Shown here: positions 49,865 to 57,524 of the stretch, in pieces
Layout of the letters: each line of letters opens with the position of its first letter
How positions within the stretch are numbered: the first letter of the stretch is position 1
From: Flavobacteriales bacterium
GTDB lineage: Bacteria > Bacteroidota > Bacteroidia > JACJYZ01
DNA: 61,022 nucleotides
NCBI GenBank assembly: GCA_020435415.1
Contig: JAGQZQ010000008.1
Coordinates: forward strand, 1 to 61,022
Reading direction: 5' to 3'
The notes under the pieces: generated by a model
What the model was told of the DNA's origin: nothing
The model's database searches: none
What the model saw: only the letters and a program-made list of their open reading frames with translations
Program-made: the position numbers and the translations under genes

Positions 49865-52174
49865 TCACTTCCCATCTTTGCCCATCACCCCATCCAGTTC
49901 CCTGATCACCTTCGGGTGGAGGTTCAACAGCAAGCGTGTATTATCGGCAATCCGGTGTATTGGCTCTTTGTCCGCTGCCCAGTGTTCGATCTCCCGGAGA
50001 AGCCGGAAGGCTGCCTTGGCACCTAACATCTCATACGATGATTTGAGGCTGTGACCGATCTGACGCAACAGGTCGTAATCCTTCTCTGCAACGGCATTTT
50101 GTAATCGTTGCAGTTCTCTCGGCGCATCCTCGAGAAAGATGGTCACCAGCTCTTCCATCACTTCCTTGTTGCCGAGTGTATTCCGTTCCAGTTCGGTCAG
50201 ACTGATATGCTGGTAGCCGGAGGCGGCTTTCTTTGTCTTTCGTTTTTTGGTGGTACCCTTTGCGTTTAACAACATACCCAGTACCCCCATCAGTTGTTCT
50301 CTTTTAAATGGCTTGGAGATGTATTCGTTCATGCCCACGGCCAGGCATTTTTCCCTTTCCCCGGCCAGGGCATGGGCGGTCATGGCTACAATGGGTACCT
50401 TGTCCTCAAGTTCGTTGCGGATCACTTTTGTGGCGGTGTAGCCATCCATTTCCGGCATTTGCATGTCCATCAGTACCACATCATATTGCTTCTTGACCAT
50501 CATGGCCACTGCGATCTTACCGTTGATGGCGAGGTCCACGTGGGCTTCGGTATCTGCAAGGTAGGCCATCACCAGTTTGCGGTTCATCCGGTTGTCATCC
50601 ACCAGTAGAATCTTGCGTCCGGCCAGGTCCACATGATCCAGTTCGATTCCCTTTTGAAGTTTGTTTGACCGGCTGTCTTCACCTTCGGTATCAAAGGGAA
50701 GCTCCACCAGGAAGGTCGATCCTTTGTCCACCTGGCTTCTTACCCTGATCTTTCCGCCCTGGAGATCTACCAGTTTGCTCACAATGCTCAAACCGAGCCC
50801 CACGCCTTCATATCTTCGGGCATGGTCACTTTCTACCTGTGTGAACCGGTCAAAAATGGATTCCAGTTTTTCGATGGGAATACCGATGCCGGTGTCTTTC
50901 ACATAAAATTGGAGAATGGCTTTCCCTTTCTTTTTGGAGATCGTTTTCGCACCAACTTCTATCTTGCCCTGATCTGTAAACTTGATTGCGTTGTTTAAAA
51001 GGTTGATCAGGATTTGAGTAAGCCTTACAGGATCGCCATAGATCACCTTTGGTAAATTCTTGTCGCACTTTGCCGTCACCTTATTGCCATACATCAACGC
51101 TTTGCTGGACATCATGGTGATCACGGAATCGATGAGTTCGTCGGGATGAATGGCCGCCTTCTGGAACTCGATGTGACCGGATTCGATCTTTGAGAAATCC
51201 AGGATGTCGTTGACAATCGCAATAAGCCTTTCTGTGGATTCCCGGATAATGGAGGTATAGTCGGACTGTACCTTGTTGAGGCTGGTGTCGGAGAGCAGAT
51301 CGGCAAATCCCAGCATAGAATTGAGTGGTGTGCGAATCTCATGGCTCATATTGGAGAGGAAAATATCCTTGATACGCAATGAGTCTTCTGCCATTTGTTT
51401 GGCTTGCTTCAGCTCCTTTTCCCGCGAGATCAGTTCCGTGATATCAATGGCTGAGCCTATAACTGTCATCTTCCCATCTTCTTCATGGGTTACGTTACTA
51501 TATTTCCAGTAAAGTATTTTTCCTGTACGTGATACCATCTTCATAACCCCTTCACTCCGGTGGTTGGCCAGGATGTCTTTGATGTAAAGTCCGAAAGCCT
51601 GTCGGGTATTGTCTGCCAGTAAATCTCCGATACTGGTCCCGATCAGTTCTTTTTCTGTGTATTCCAATGCATTGCAGCACGCCTCGTTTACGGTGAGGAC
51701 AATACCGTCCATGTCATGTGTACAGAGCAATCCATTGGAGTGCTGGAAAAGCTTCCGGTATTTCTCTTCGGATTTTTTGCGATCGCTGATATCGATGATG
51801 GCCACCCGCCGGGTGATCAGGTTTCCCTGGGTGTCTTTGATGGCGTTGACATGGATGCCTCCCCAAAACAGGGAACCGTCTTTTTTGATCATCTCCGTTT
51901 CCAACCGGACCTTGTTTTTCCCGTCGGCATACTGGTCAAATACGTGTTGCGCCTTTGCACCTCTGATCTTACCGATAGCATACAAATCGGTGGCATTGAG
52001 ACCCACTAATTCTTTCTTATACCGGTATCCAAATAAGCTGAGCGCTGCCTGGTTTACGTTGTTGATCTTCCCTTCATTGTTTACGGCCAGATAGGCCATA
52101 GGCGCATCTTCAAACAGCGTTTTGTAATCGATGTTTGCCATGTCAGATAATAGGATGGCGGAGGTAGCTTTCAT
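49865..52174 (-). CDS. Hybrid PAS histidine kinase with receiver and HPt domains
   Basis: The 769-residue cytosolic kinase has two PAS domains (about 15-130 and 140-255), a HisKA domain with SHEIRTPLNSMLGF, and a HATPase_c domain (NNAIKFTDQGKIEV, GTGIGIPIEKLESI-like DTGIGIPIEKLES, GVGLGLSIVSKLV). A receiver domain (about 520-640, VVLMDMQMPEMDG) and a C-terminal HPt domain (about 670-760, IGHSLKSSYEMLGA) follow. This multi-step phosphorelay layout normally passes phosphate to a separate output regulator. A LytTR regulator is encoded 2 kb upstream on the same strand, beyond two T9SS genes, and is a good candidate partner. An ATG at 52141 is an alternative start. No transmembrane helix is seen. 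Confidence 0.93.
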   Translation of the reverse strand: MKATSAILLSDMANIDYKTLFEDAPMAYLAVNNEGKINNVNQAALSLFGYRYKKELVGLNATDLYAIGKIRGAKAQHVFDQYADGKNKVRLETEMIKKDGSLFWGGIHVNAIKDTQGNLITRRVAIIDISDRKKSEEKYRKLFQHSNGLLCTHDMDGIVLTVNEACCNALEYTEKELIGTSIGDLLADNTRQAFGLYIKDILANHRSEGVMKMVSRTGKILYWKYSNVTHEEDGKMTVIGSAIDITELISREKELKQAKQMAEDSLRIKDIFLSNMSHEIRTPLNSMLGFADLLSDTSLNKVQSDYTSIIRESTERLIAIVNDILDFSKIESGHIEFQKAAIHPDELIDSVITMMSSKALMYGNKVTAKCDKNLPKVIYGDPVRLTQILINLLNNAIKFTDQGKIEVGAKTISKKKGKAILQFYVKDTGIGIPIEKLESIFDRFTQVESDHARRYEGVGLGLSIVSKLVDLQGGKIRVRSQVDKGSTFLVELPFDTEGEDSRSNKLQKGIELDHVDLAGRKILLVDDNRMNRKLVMAYLADTEAHVDLAINGKIAVAMMVKKQYDVVLMDMQMPEMDGYTATKVIRNELEDKVPIVAMTAHALAGEREKCLAVGMNEYISKPFKREQLMGVLGMLLNAKGTTKKRKTKKAASGYQHISLTELERNTLGNKEVMEELVTIFLEDAPRELQRLQNAVAEKDYDLLRQIGHSLKSSYEMLGAKAAFRLLREIEHWAADKEPIHRIADNTRLLLNLHPKVIRELDGVMGKDGK

Positions 52175-52208
52175 ACAAATGTAGTTGAGATAGATGAGAG
52201 ATGGGCTA

Positions 52209-52862
52209 TTATCGCGTCAGGATTTTTTGTGATTTCGAGGAAGTGCCCGATACCAGTGTGACTTCGTATTTATATTGAGGTGTCAGGTTCAGATTCTGTA
52301 GGTCTACCTGATTCAGGCCGGTCTGGCTTTGAATATGTTTGTCTGCGAACATTTTTCCATTGAGATCGGTGATTACGATATAGGCAGGTGCATCGGAATT
52401 GTGAAGGAAGGAGATCCGAAGGTCGCCGTTGTCAGGTGTTTGCTGAACCCGAAATTCGCCAACTTCTGTTGCCGGTGCCACTGCGATCACATCTGAAAAA
52501 CTGCTTCTACCATCGAAATTGGTTTGGCGTATTCTGAAGTAGCGGAGGAACGATGCGGCTTCCACGGTTTGGTTATAGTAGTTTGTCATCGGGCTGGTTC
52601 CGCTTCCCTTCACCTTGGCGATGGCTTCGAAGGAGTTGCCGTCTGTGCTCACCTCCACAGTAAAGAAGTCATTGTTTACTTCTGCATCAGTGATCCATTT
52701 CACATCCACGAGGTTTTCCGAAGTATTGGCATCGATGTACAACCAGCTTACGGCGAGGGTATCCGTGCCCTTTATGATTTGTGCGTTGGAGGAAGAGATA
52801 TGCATCATCACGATGCAGAAGATCAGGGTGGCAGCTTGGCGGAGATTCATATACTGGTTCAT
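52209..52862 (-). CDS. Short T9SS-exported surface protein, paralogue 1
   Basis: The 217-residue protein has a signal peptide (MMHISSSNAQ region) and a fibronectin-like/DUF-type beta-domain (about 35-130, VSWLYIDANTSENLVDVKW; YFRIRQTNFDG). A T9SS type A sorting domain ends it (about 135-217, RISFLHNSDAPAYIVITDLN; LVSGTSSKSQKILTR). It is a close paralogue of the next gene upstream, which has an extra N-terminal module. Its promoter region carries LytTR-like 21-bp-phased repeats at the same distances from the start as in that paralogue. It lies between the hybrid kinase (34 bp downstream) and the paralogue. Confidence 0.88.
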   Translation of the reverse strand: MNQYMNLRQAATLIFCIVMMHISSSNAQIIKGTDTLAVSWLYIDANTSENLVDVKWITDAEVNNDFFTVEVSTDGNSFEAIAKVKGSGTSPMTNYYNQTVEAASFLRYFRIRQTNFDGRSSFSDVIAVAPATEVGEFRVQQTPDNGDLRISFLHNSDAPAYIVITDLNGKMFADKHIQSQTGLNQVDLQNLNLTPQYKYEVTLVSGTSSKSQKILTR

Positions 52863-52923
52863 GGTCTGATAGTTTTAGTAAGTATGTTTACTTAAAAAGT
52901 TCACCTGATCAATCGGATTTTGG

Positions 52924-52974
52924 TTGGTTGGAGCCCGGTTCTCGTTGAATGGTATTTTATTCTCGTTGAATGGT
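52924..52974 (-). promoter_or_regulatory. LytTR-like repeat array upstream of paralogue 1
   Basis: TTGAATGGT occurs at 52945-52953 and 52966-52974, exactly 21 bp apart, inside a perfect 16-bp direct repeat TTCTCGTTGAATGGTA (52939-52954, 52960-52975). A third, weaker unit TTGGTTGGA occupies 52924-52932 in the same 21-bp phase. On the gene strand the core reads ACCATTCAA, close to the LytTR consensus [TA][AC][CA]GTTN[AG][TG], which binds as repeats with a 12-bp spacer. Units begin 62, 83 and 104 bp before the start codon. Confidence 0.75.
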
Positions 52975-53023
52975 AATCAGGGAAATCACCTATAAACAGG
53001 ATAGAAGGTGGGGTAAAATGCAA

Positions 53024-53053
53024 TGATGGTATGGAAAGGCTTCCATACCATCA
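53024..53053 (-). terminator. Terminator-like hairpin after paralogue 2
   Basis: TGATGGTATGGAA (53024-53036) and TTCCATACCATCA (53041-53053) form a perfect 13-bp stem with a 4-nt loop, 23 bp after the stop of the 362-residue gene. Only a weak T-rich tail (TTGCATTTT) follows on the minus strand. Confidence 0.65.
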
Positions 53054-53075
53054 CCGTGCTGAGACAGGCCTCAGA

Positions 53076-54164
53076 CTATCGTGTCAGGATCTTTTGGGAC
53101 AGGACTGAATTTCCTGACACCAGGGTAACCACGTACATGGTGTGACCATTCAGGTTCACGTCATACAGGGTTACACTGTTCATACCTTCCTGGCTTTGGA
53201 GGCTGCTGGTAGCGATCGTTCTTCCACTGAGGTCAGTGATCATTACACGAGCAGGTGCATTGTTGTCCTGCAGGAAGGAGATTTGCAGAAGACCTTCACC
53301 ATCTGATTGGCGTACGGTGAGGTCATTGATGCTTGCTGAAGGAGCTACAGCCACTACTTCAGAGAAGCTGTTCTTTCCGTTGAAGTCTGTTTGGCGGATG
53401 CGGAAGTAGCGTGTGAAGGGAGCAGCCTCAACATTCATGTTATAAGTGTTGGTTGTTGTGCTGTTTCCTGCACCTTGTACAGTTGTGATGGCTTCGAAAG
53501 ACACACCATCAGTGCATACTTCAACGGAGAAGAAGTCGTTGTTGATCTCGGTGGCAGTGGCCCACTCGAGGTTCACTCCGTTGTCGTTGCTGGTGGCATT
53601 CAGGTACAACCAGCTGACAGGCAGTGCGCCGGGGGTGTGAGAGAGACCATGAACTTCCATTTGCTTTACCGCACCGGCAACGCCACCGTACAATTTCACT
53701 TCAATTTCATCGAAGTCTGCATCTGCGAAGAAATATACTTCATAAACGGTCAGACTTGAAGCCTGAAGTTGAACAGTCATATCGGAACCGGTGAAGGTGC
53801 TTCCTACCTGAACACCGTCGTTATACAGGGTCACTTCAAGAGAGCTGAGCTCTGTTGCGGTCAGGGCAGCGGACCCTGAAGCGGCTACGGCTACCTTGTT
53901 ACCGGCGATACCGTCTTCGGTGAAGGAAAAGCGCTCGTATACAAAAGTACCGGTTTTGGAAGCGTGGCTTTTCAGTGTTGCTGAGGTAGCCATATCAGAA
54001 CCAAGGGCGTCATCTGCGTTGAGCACTTTGCAACCTTTGCACTCGTCGTTCATTCCGTTGCTTTGAGCTGCGGCATAAACAGTAGCGTTAGCATTGGAGA
54101 TCATCAATGAGAGGTAGGCGAGGATCAGGGTTGCTTTTTTCACGGTGTTGATTTGTTGGTTCAT
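53076..54164 (-). CDS. T9SS-exported surface protein, paralogue 2
   Basis: The 362-residue protein has a signal peptide (LAYLSLMISNANA) and a jelly-roll-like N-terminal module (about 30-180, TFVYERFSFTEDGIAG, VYFFADADFDEIEVKLYGG) that includes a CKGCK motif. The second module, about 185-280, matches paralogue 1 (VSWLYLNATSNDNGVNLEW; YFRIRQTDFNGKNSFS). A T9SS type A sorting domain ends it (LVSGNSVLSQKILTR). Both proteins should be surface-displayed through type IX secretion. The extra module could bind carbohydrate, but no ligand is known. It is preceded by a LytTR-like repeat array and then by the LytTR regulator gene. Confidence 0.9.
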   Translation of the reverse strand: MNQQINTVKKATLILAYLSLMISNANATVYAAAQSNGMNDECKGCKVLNADDALGSDMATSATLKSHASKTGTFVYERFSFTEDGIAGNKVAVAASGSAALTATELSSLEVTLYNDGVQVGSTFTGSDMTVQLQASSLTVYEVYFFADADFDEIEVKLYGGVAGAVKQMEVHGLSHTPGALPVSWLYLNATSNDNGVNLEWATATEINNDFFSVEVCTDGVSFEAITTVQGAGNSTTTNTYNMNVEAAPFTRYFRIRQTDFNGKNSFSEVVAVAPSASINDLTVRQSDGEGLLQISFLQDNNAPARVMITDLSGRTIATSSLQSQEGMNSVTLYDVNLNGHTMYVVTLVSGNSVLSQKILTR

Positions 54165-54226
54165 GGTTTTGATTGTTTAATCACCCATGTTTACCGGAAA
54201 GCGTTCCCCTTTAGAAGGGATATTAG

Positions 54227-54277
54227 TTGACCGGGTCCAACAACTCGTTGAACGGTATGTCGACCTCGCTGAACGGG
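54227..54277 (-). promoter_or_regulatory. LytTR-like repeat array upstream of paralogue 2
   Basis: Three units with 21-bp phase are seen: TTGACCGGG (54227-54235), TTGAACGGT (54248-54256) and CTGAACGGG (54269-54277). On the gene strand they read CCCGGTCAA, ACCGTTCAA and CCCGTTCAG, separated by 12-bp spacers, the geometry described for LytTR sites. Units begin 63, 84 and 105 bp before the start codon, within 1 bp of those at paralogue 1. GTAAACAT also occurs 22-23 bp before both start codons, a candidate core promoter element. The LytTR gene lies directly upstream, so regulation by it, including feedback, is plausible. Confidence 0.78.
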
Positions 54278-54311
54278 GAGGGCAAAAATGTTCGAAAAGC
54301 AGTGTTTGTGG

Positions 54312-55010
54312 CTATTTCAGCAGGTTGAGCTTGCTTAGTAAGGCCTTCTTGTTTGATCGGCTGACCGGCACATTATGCCCATCCATAACGGCCACGAAAT
54401 CGTCTATGGCCATGATGCGATCAATGCGTGCAATATAGGAGCGGTGTGTTTGGAAAAAATTCTCTTCTCCGAGTTTTTCACTGATCTCGGCCAGGGTGGA
54501 ATATACGGTGTATTTGTGGTTGGCGGTGTGGATGGAAATATAGTCTCCAAGAGCCTGCACATAGAAGATATCCGCTTTTCGGATACGGACAAGGGCTCCG
54601 TCTGCTTTCACGAATATCTCATCCTTGTCGGGGGCTTTGGTGGTTTCAATTTCCTTCCCTGCCTGCTCCTGCGCCTTTTTCACGGCTTTCAGAAAACGTG
54701 CATAGTTCACAGGTTTTACGAGGTAGTCCACTACGTTGTATTCAAATGCTTCCAGGGCGTATTCTTTATGGGAGGTCACCAAAATGACCATGGGTAAATC
54801 CGGCAAGTTCTTGATCAGATCCATTCCGGTCATGTCGGGCATTTCTATATCCAGAAAGATCAGGTCAGGGGGGGATTTCATCAAGCCTATGGTTGCTTCG
54901 GTACCGTTATCGTAAATCGCCTGAAGGCTCAGTTCGTCGGTTTCCTCGATAAAATTCTTGAGCATGCTTTGTGACATGCGATTGTCATCAATGACTGTAC
55001 AGCTTAGCAT
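54312..55010 (-). CDS. LytTR response regulator beside the T9SS paralogues
   Basis: The 232-residue protein has a receiver domain (about 3-120) with an acidic pair VIDDN, phospho-acceptor Asp54 in LIFLDIEMPDMTGMDLI and Lys in LVKPVNY. A C-terminal LytTR domain (about 135-230, FVKADGALVRIRKADIFYV; FFQTHRSYIARIDRIMAID) follows. No kinase gene is adjacent, but the hybrid kinase three genes downstream is a likely partner. The repeat arrays in both paralogue promoters are good candidate binding sites. The gene's own upstream region (55011-55105) shows no copy of the repeat, only a terminator for the previous gene. Confidence 0.93.
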   Translation of the reverse strand: MLSCTVIDDNRMSQSMLKNFIEETDELSLQAIYDNGTEATIGLMKSPPDLIFLDIEMPDMTGMDLIKNLPDLPMVILVTSHKEYALEAFEYNVVDYLVKPVNYARFLKAVKKAQEQAGKEIETTKAPDKDEIFVKADGALVRIRKADIFYVQALGDYISIHTANHKYTVYSTLAEISEKLGEENFFQTHRSYIARIDRIMAIDDFVAVMDGHNVPVSRSNKKALLSKLNLLK

Positions 55011-55109
55011 GTTTTTAGGTATTTCTACTTACTCTGGCAAGGGTTTTCCCTTCTAAGTTAATAGGTAAATGTGAAAGGAAAAAATGAAAAACGGGCGGGT
55101 GCCAAACAA

Positions 55110-55137
55110 AAAAAGCGGAGAATGCTCTCCGCTTTTT
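55110..55137 (-). terminator. Terminator of the sigma/anti-sigma/DUF4097-like operon
   Basis: AAAAAGCGGAGA (55110-55121) pairs with TCTCCGCTTTTT (55126-55137), a perfect 12-bp stem with loop ATGC. On the minus strand it is followed by a T-run, 37 bp after the stop of the DUF4097-like gene. Confidence 0.92.
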
Positions 55138-55174
55138 CGTAACCAATTACCGCTACGCTATCATCAGTAATTGA

Positions 55175-56251
55175 TCATGGATTGAACTTAAGCTTTACGC
55201 TACCGTATTTACATTCACTTACTTTTACCCGTGCCGTTGGTGCCTTGTCTTCACCTACAACCCCTGATACCTGGTAGGTGGTTGCTCCTTTGGATTCTTT
55301 GGTAAGGTTGGTGGCTTCACGGGGAAAGTCCAGCCCACCCATGGAACAGGAGCCGGAGAATTGAAAGGATGCATCGTCTTCAAAGTAAATCACGGCACTA
55401 CCAAACTTGCAGTCAATATCCACTTCATCGAAACCTTTGGGGATATTTTTTACGGTGCAGTTTCCGTAATCCACTTTCAGGCTCAAGTATTCATCTACCC
55501 TGCCGATGTTATGGTTGGAGAACTTGCAATCAATTCGGGCCTCGCTTACCTGTCCTACCTGAACGAGCTTATCGTACTCAGAAATGTTATATAATTTATG
55601 GGTTTTATCCACCTGAAGACTGGAATACTTCGAATCTGCATCCAGGTGGTTTACCTCTGATATCTGGATATCCGAATAGCGGCTATTCATTTTGCAGGAA
55701 GTAATCTTATCGAGGTGGGCCTTTCCGAAGGACAGATCTACAACGTTGCTTTGCCCGGACAGACTGCCACATGTGAGTGTTCCATAAGAAACGTTCAGGT
55801 CACAGTTTCCGTCAAGTGCATTCACGAATACATCCCCGAATTTGTTTCGTACAACGAGGTTGTTGCTTTTCGGCATGGAGATGGTGTAATCTATCTTAAG
55901 TTTATTGCAGGTTTTTCCTGTTAATTGACAGTTGATCTCCGTGATGGCCTTCACATGGTCCGCGCTGCCGGACATGGTCACATGAATATCGTCGAGAAGT
56001 TTCTGCCCTTTTTCCTTATTATCTACATCCACATAGGCAACGGCTTTGATATCCACTTTGTTCTGATCCCAGGTATTGATGTGTACTTTTCCGTATTTAT
56101 TCTGGATCTCTACCGTGGCGTCTTTGTTCACCTCGTAGGATTGTTTCCACTCCCGGGTAAGCTCGTCTATGACGATGGCCCACGCATTGGCCACCAGCAG
56201 GGTAAGGGCGAGACCGAATGCAATTAGTGATTTAGCTTTCCATGTTTTCAT
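55175..56251 (-). CDS. Secreted DUF4097-like repetitive beta protein
   Basis: The 358-residue protein has a signal peptide (LALTLLVANAWA) and a repetitive beta structure of about 20-residue turns: VEIQNKYGKVHINTWDQNKV, VVRNKFGDVFVNALDGNCDL, ARIDCKFSNHNIGRVDEYLS and VDIDCKFGSAVIYFEDDASF. This resembles the DUF4097 (YvlB-like) putative adhesin/beta-helix fold. There are many Cys for an exported protein (about ten). Its start overlaps the anti-sigma-like gene by 20 bp, so it belongs to the ECF operon and may be a regulon member or a sensor partner acting outside the membrane. Confidence 0.82.
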   Translation of the reverse strand: MKTWKAKSLIAFGLALTLLVANAWAIVIDELTREWKQSYEVNKDATVEIQNKYGKVHINTWDQNKVDIKAVAYVDVDNKEKGQKLLDDIHVTMSGSADHVKAITEINCQLTGKTCNKLKIDYTISMPKSNNLVVRNKFGDVFVNALDGNCDLNVSYGTLTCGSLSGQSNVVDLSFGKAHLDKITSCKMNSRYSDIQISEVNHLDADSKYSSLQVDKTHKLYNISEYDKLVQVGQVSEARIDCKFSNHNIGRVDEYLSLKVDYGNCTVKNIPKGFDEVDIDCKFGSAVIYFEDDASFQFSGSCSMGGLDFPREATNLTKESKGATTYQVSGVVGEDKAPTARVKVSECKYGSVKLKFNP

Positions 56252-56831
56252 CTTCGTAGGTATTTTTTAGTTCTTCTCCCTGACTTTTCAAATTCAGAAT
56301 ATGTTCAATGAGGTCAAGCCTCAGCCGGTAGTTTTGTATCATCGCATTGATCACCTGTTCACTGGTCTGATTTCCTGCCAGGTCCCGGCTCAATTCATTG
56401 TAATCCTTTTCCAGGCCTTTCAGCTGATCCACAATTTCTTTGTACATCAGGCTGTCCTTCTCCTTATAGGGTGACAGATCAGCCATCTTTTCCCTGAGCA
56501 TGCGGTCGAAAAAAGTCTTTGCCTCTGCAAGTTCAGGGGAGACGGTGCTTAAGTCGAGGCTTGCCTGGGCAATACCCTGCTCTTGTGCTGCTTTGTTTAA
56601 ACCCATGGGGTCATTGGCGTAGTACAGGTATCCCAGCATGAACCCGATCAAAAGAACGGCGGCAATTCTGGACAATGGGGTAAAGAAATTACCTCCAGGT
56701 CCATGCTTCCGCTGATCGTGCTGATCTTCTTTCAGGCGACGTTCAAAGCGTTCCAGGTGACCGGCAGGTGGTTCTGCCTGATCAAACTCAGCGCGTTGGT
56801 CTCTGAACAATTTTTCTAATGGGTCTGCCAT
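56232..56831 (-). CDS. Single-pass membrane protein, probable anti-sigma factor
   Basis: The 199-residue protein has a cytosolic N-terminus (about 1-50), one transmembrane helix (about 53-70, IAAVLLIGFMLGYLYY) and a periplasmic helical region with heptad-like spacing (about 95-190, EIVDQLKGLEKDYNELSRDL). It overlaps the sigma gene by 16 bp and the DUF4097-like gene by 20 bp. Position and topology are those of ECF anti-sigma factors, but no canonical anti-sigma (zinc-binding HxxxCxxC) motif is present. The identification is therefore by context. Confidence 0.75.
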   Translation of the reverse strand: MADPLEKLFRDQRAEFDQAEPPAGHLERFERRLKEDQHDQRKHGPGGNFFTPLSRIAAVLLIGFMLGYLYYANDPMGLNKAAQEQGIAQASLDLSTVSPELAEAKTFFDRMLREKMADLSPYKEKDSLMYKEIVDQLKGLEKDYNELSRDLAGNQTSEQVINAMIQNYRLRLDLIEHILNLKSQGEELKNTYEDENMES

Positions 56832-57379
56832 GTGTTTTCCCTTAAAATGGTTCTTAATTTATTTTTAGCCCGGTTAAATTGTGACCGGGATGTAGAGCTT
56901 GATATATCCATGATAGAAGCAATTTCATCATGATCATAACCTTCAAGAAGGTACAGGCTTAGTATGGTCCTGTATCCATCCGGCAATTCAGAGATGGCTT
57001 CTCTCACCCTTGCAACTTCATAATTCAAATTATCGGGCTCACTTTCATTCTCATCGGACCTCACCTGGCCGGTATGATCATCAAGGCTTTCCCAAACAAT
57101 TTTCCTTTTCTTGATCGTGTCGAGACTCTTGTTAATGACGATCCTTTTCAACCAGGAACCGAAGGATGCATCACCTTTGTAACTGTCCAGTTTCCGGAAG
57201 GCATCCAGAAATGCTTCCTGCATCAGGTCTTCGGCCTCAGCAACATCCTTTACAATTCTTAAACTGGTGTTATACATTGCCTTGTAATACAGTTTATAAA
57301 GTTGCATCTGTGCGCCGGCATCTCCATGCCTGCACCGGTCAATAATATCCTGGTGTATGTTCTGATAAACCGACTTCAA
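56816..57379 (-). CDS. ECF sigma-70-family RNA polymerase sigma factor
   Basis: The 187-residue protein has sigma2 (about 25-95; YNTSLRIVKDVAEAEDLMQE, FLDAFRKLDSYKGDASFGSW) and sigma4 (about 125-180; ISELPDGYRTILSLYLLEGY, EIASIMDISSSTSRSQFNRA). These are the hallmarks of group 4 (ECF) sigma factors. No ATG occurs in the open frame upstream of the conserved region, so translation likely starts at TTG 57379. A perfect 16-bp palindrome abuts that codon. It is the first gene of an operon with the anti-sigma-like and DUF4097-like genes and may control it. Confidence 0.93.
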   Translation of the reverse strand: MKSVYQNIHQDIIDRCRHGDAGAQMQLYKLYYKAMYNTSLRIVKDVAEAEDLMQEAFLDAFRKLDSYKGDASFGSWLKRIVINKSLDTIKKRKIVWESLDDHTGQVRSDENESEPDNLNYEVARVREAISELPDGYRTILSLYLLEGYDHDEIASIMDISSSTSRSQFNRAKNKLRTILRENTWQTH

Positions 57380-57394
57380 ATTGAGCTCAATTTT
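57379..57394. promoter_or_regulatory. 16-bp perfect palindrome at the sigma-factor start codon
   Basis: AAATTGAGCTCAATTT is self-complementary and overlaps the first base of the TTG start codon on the minus strand. It occupies the position of a ribosome-binding site, so it could be an operator or a hairpin limiting translation. Confidence 0.45.
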
Positions 57395-57524
57395 TCTGGT
57401 TGTCGCAACGGTGAATTCCGGCCGTGCGGCCTGCCAGGATCATTTACCGGTTATACAAAAGACGAGGAGGTTTTTGATGTGTTGCACGAAGATACGATCG
57501 TATCAACAATTAGGAAGGAGTGGG

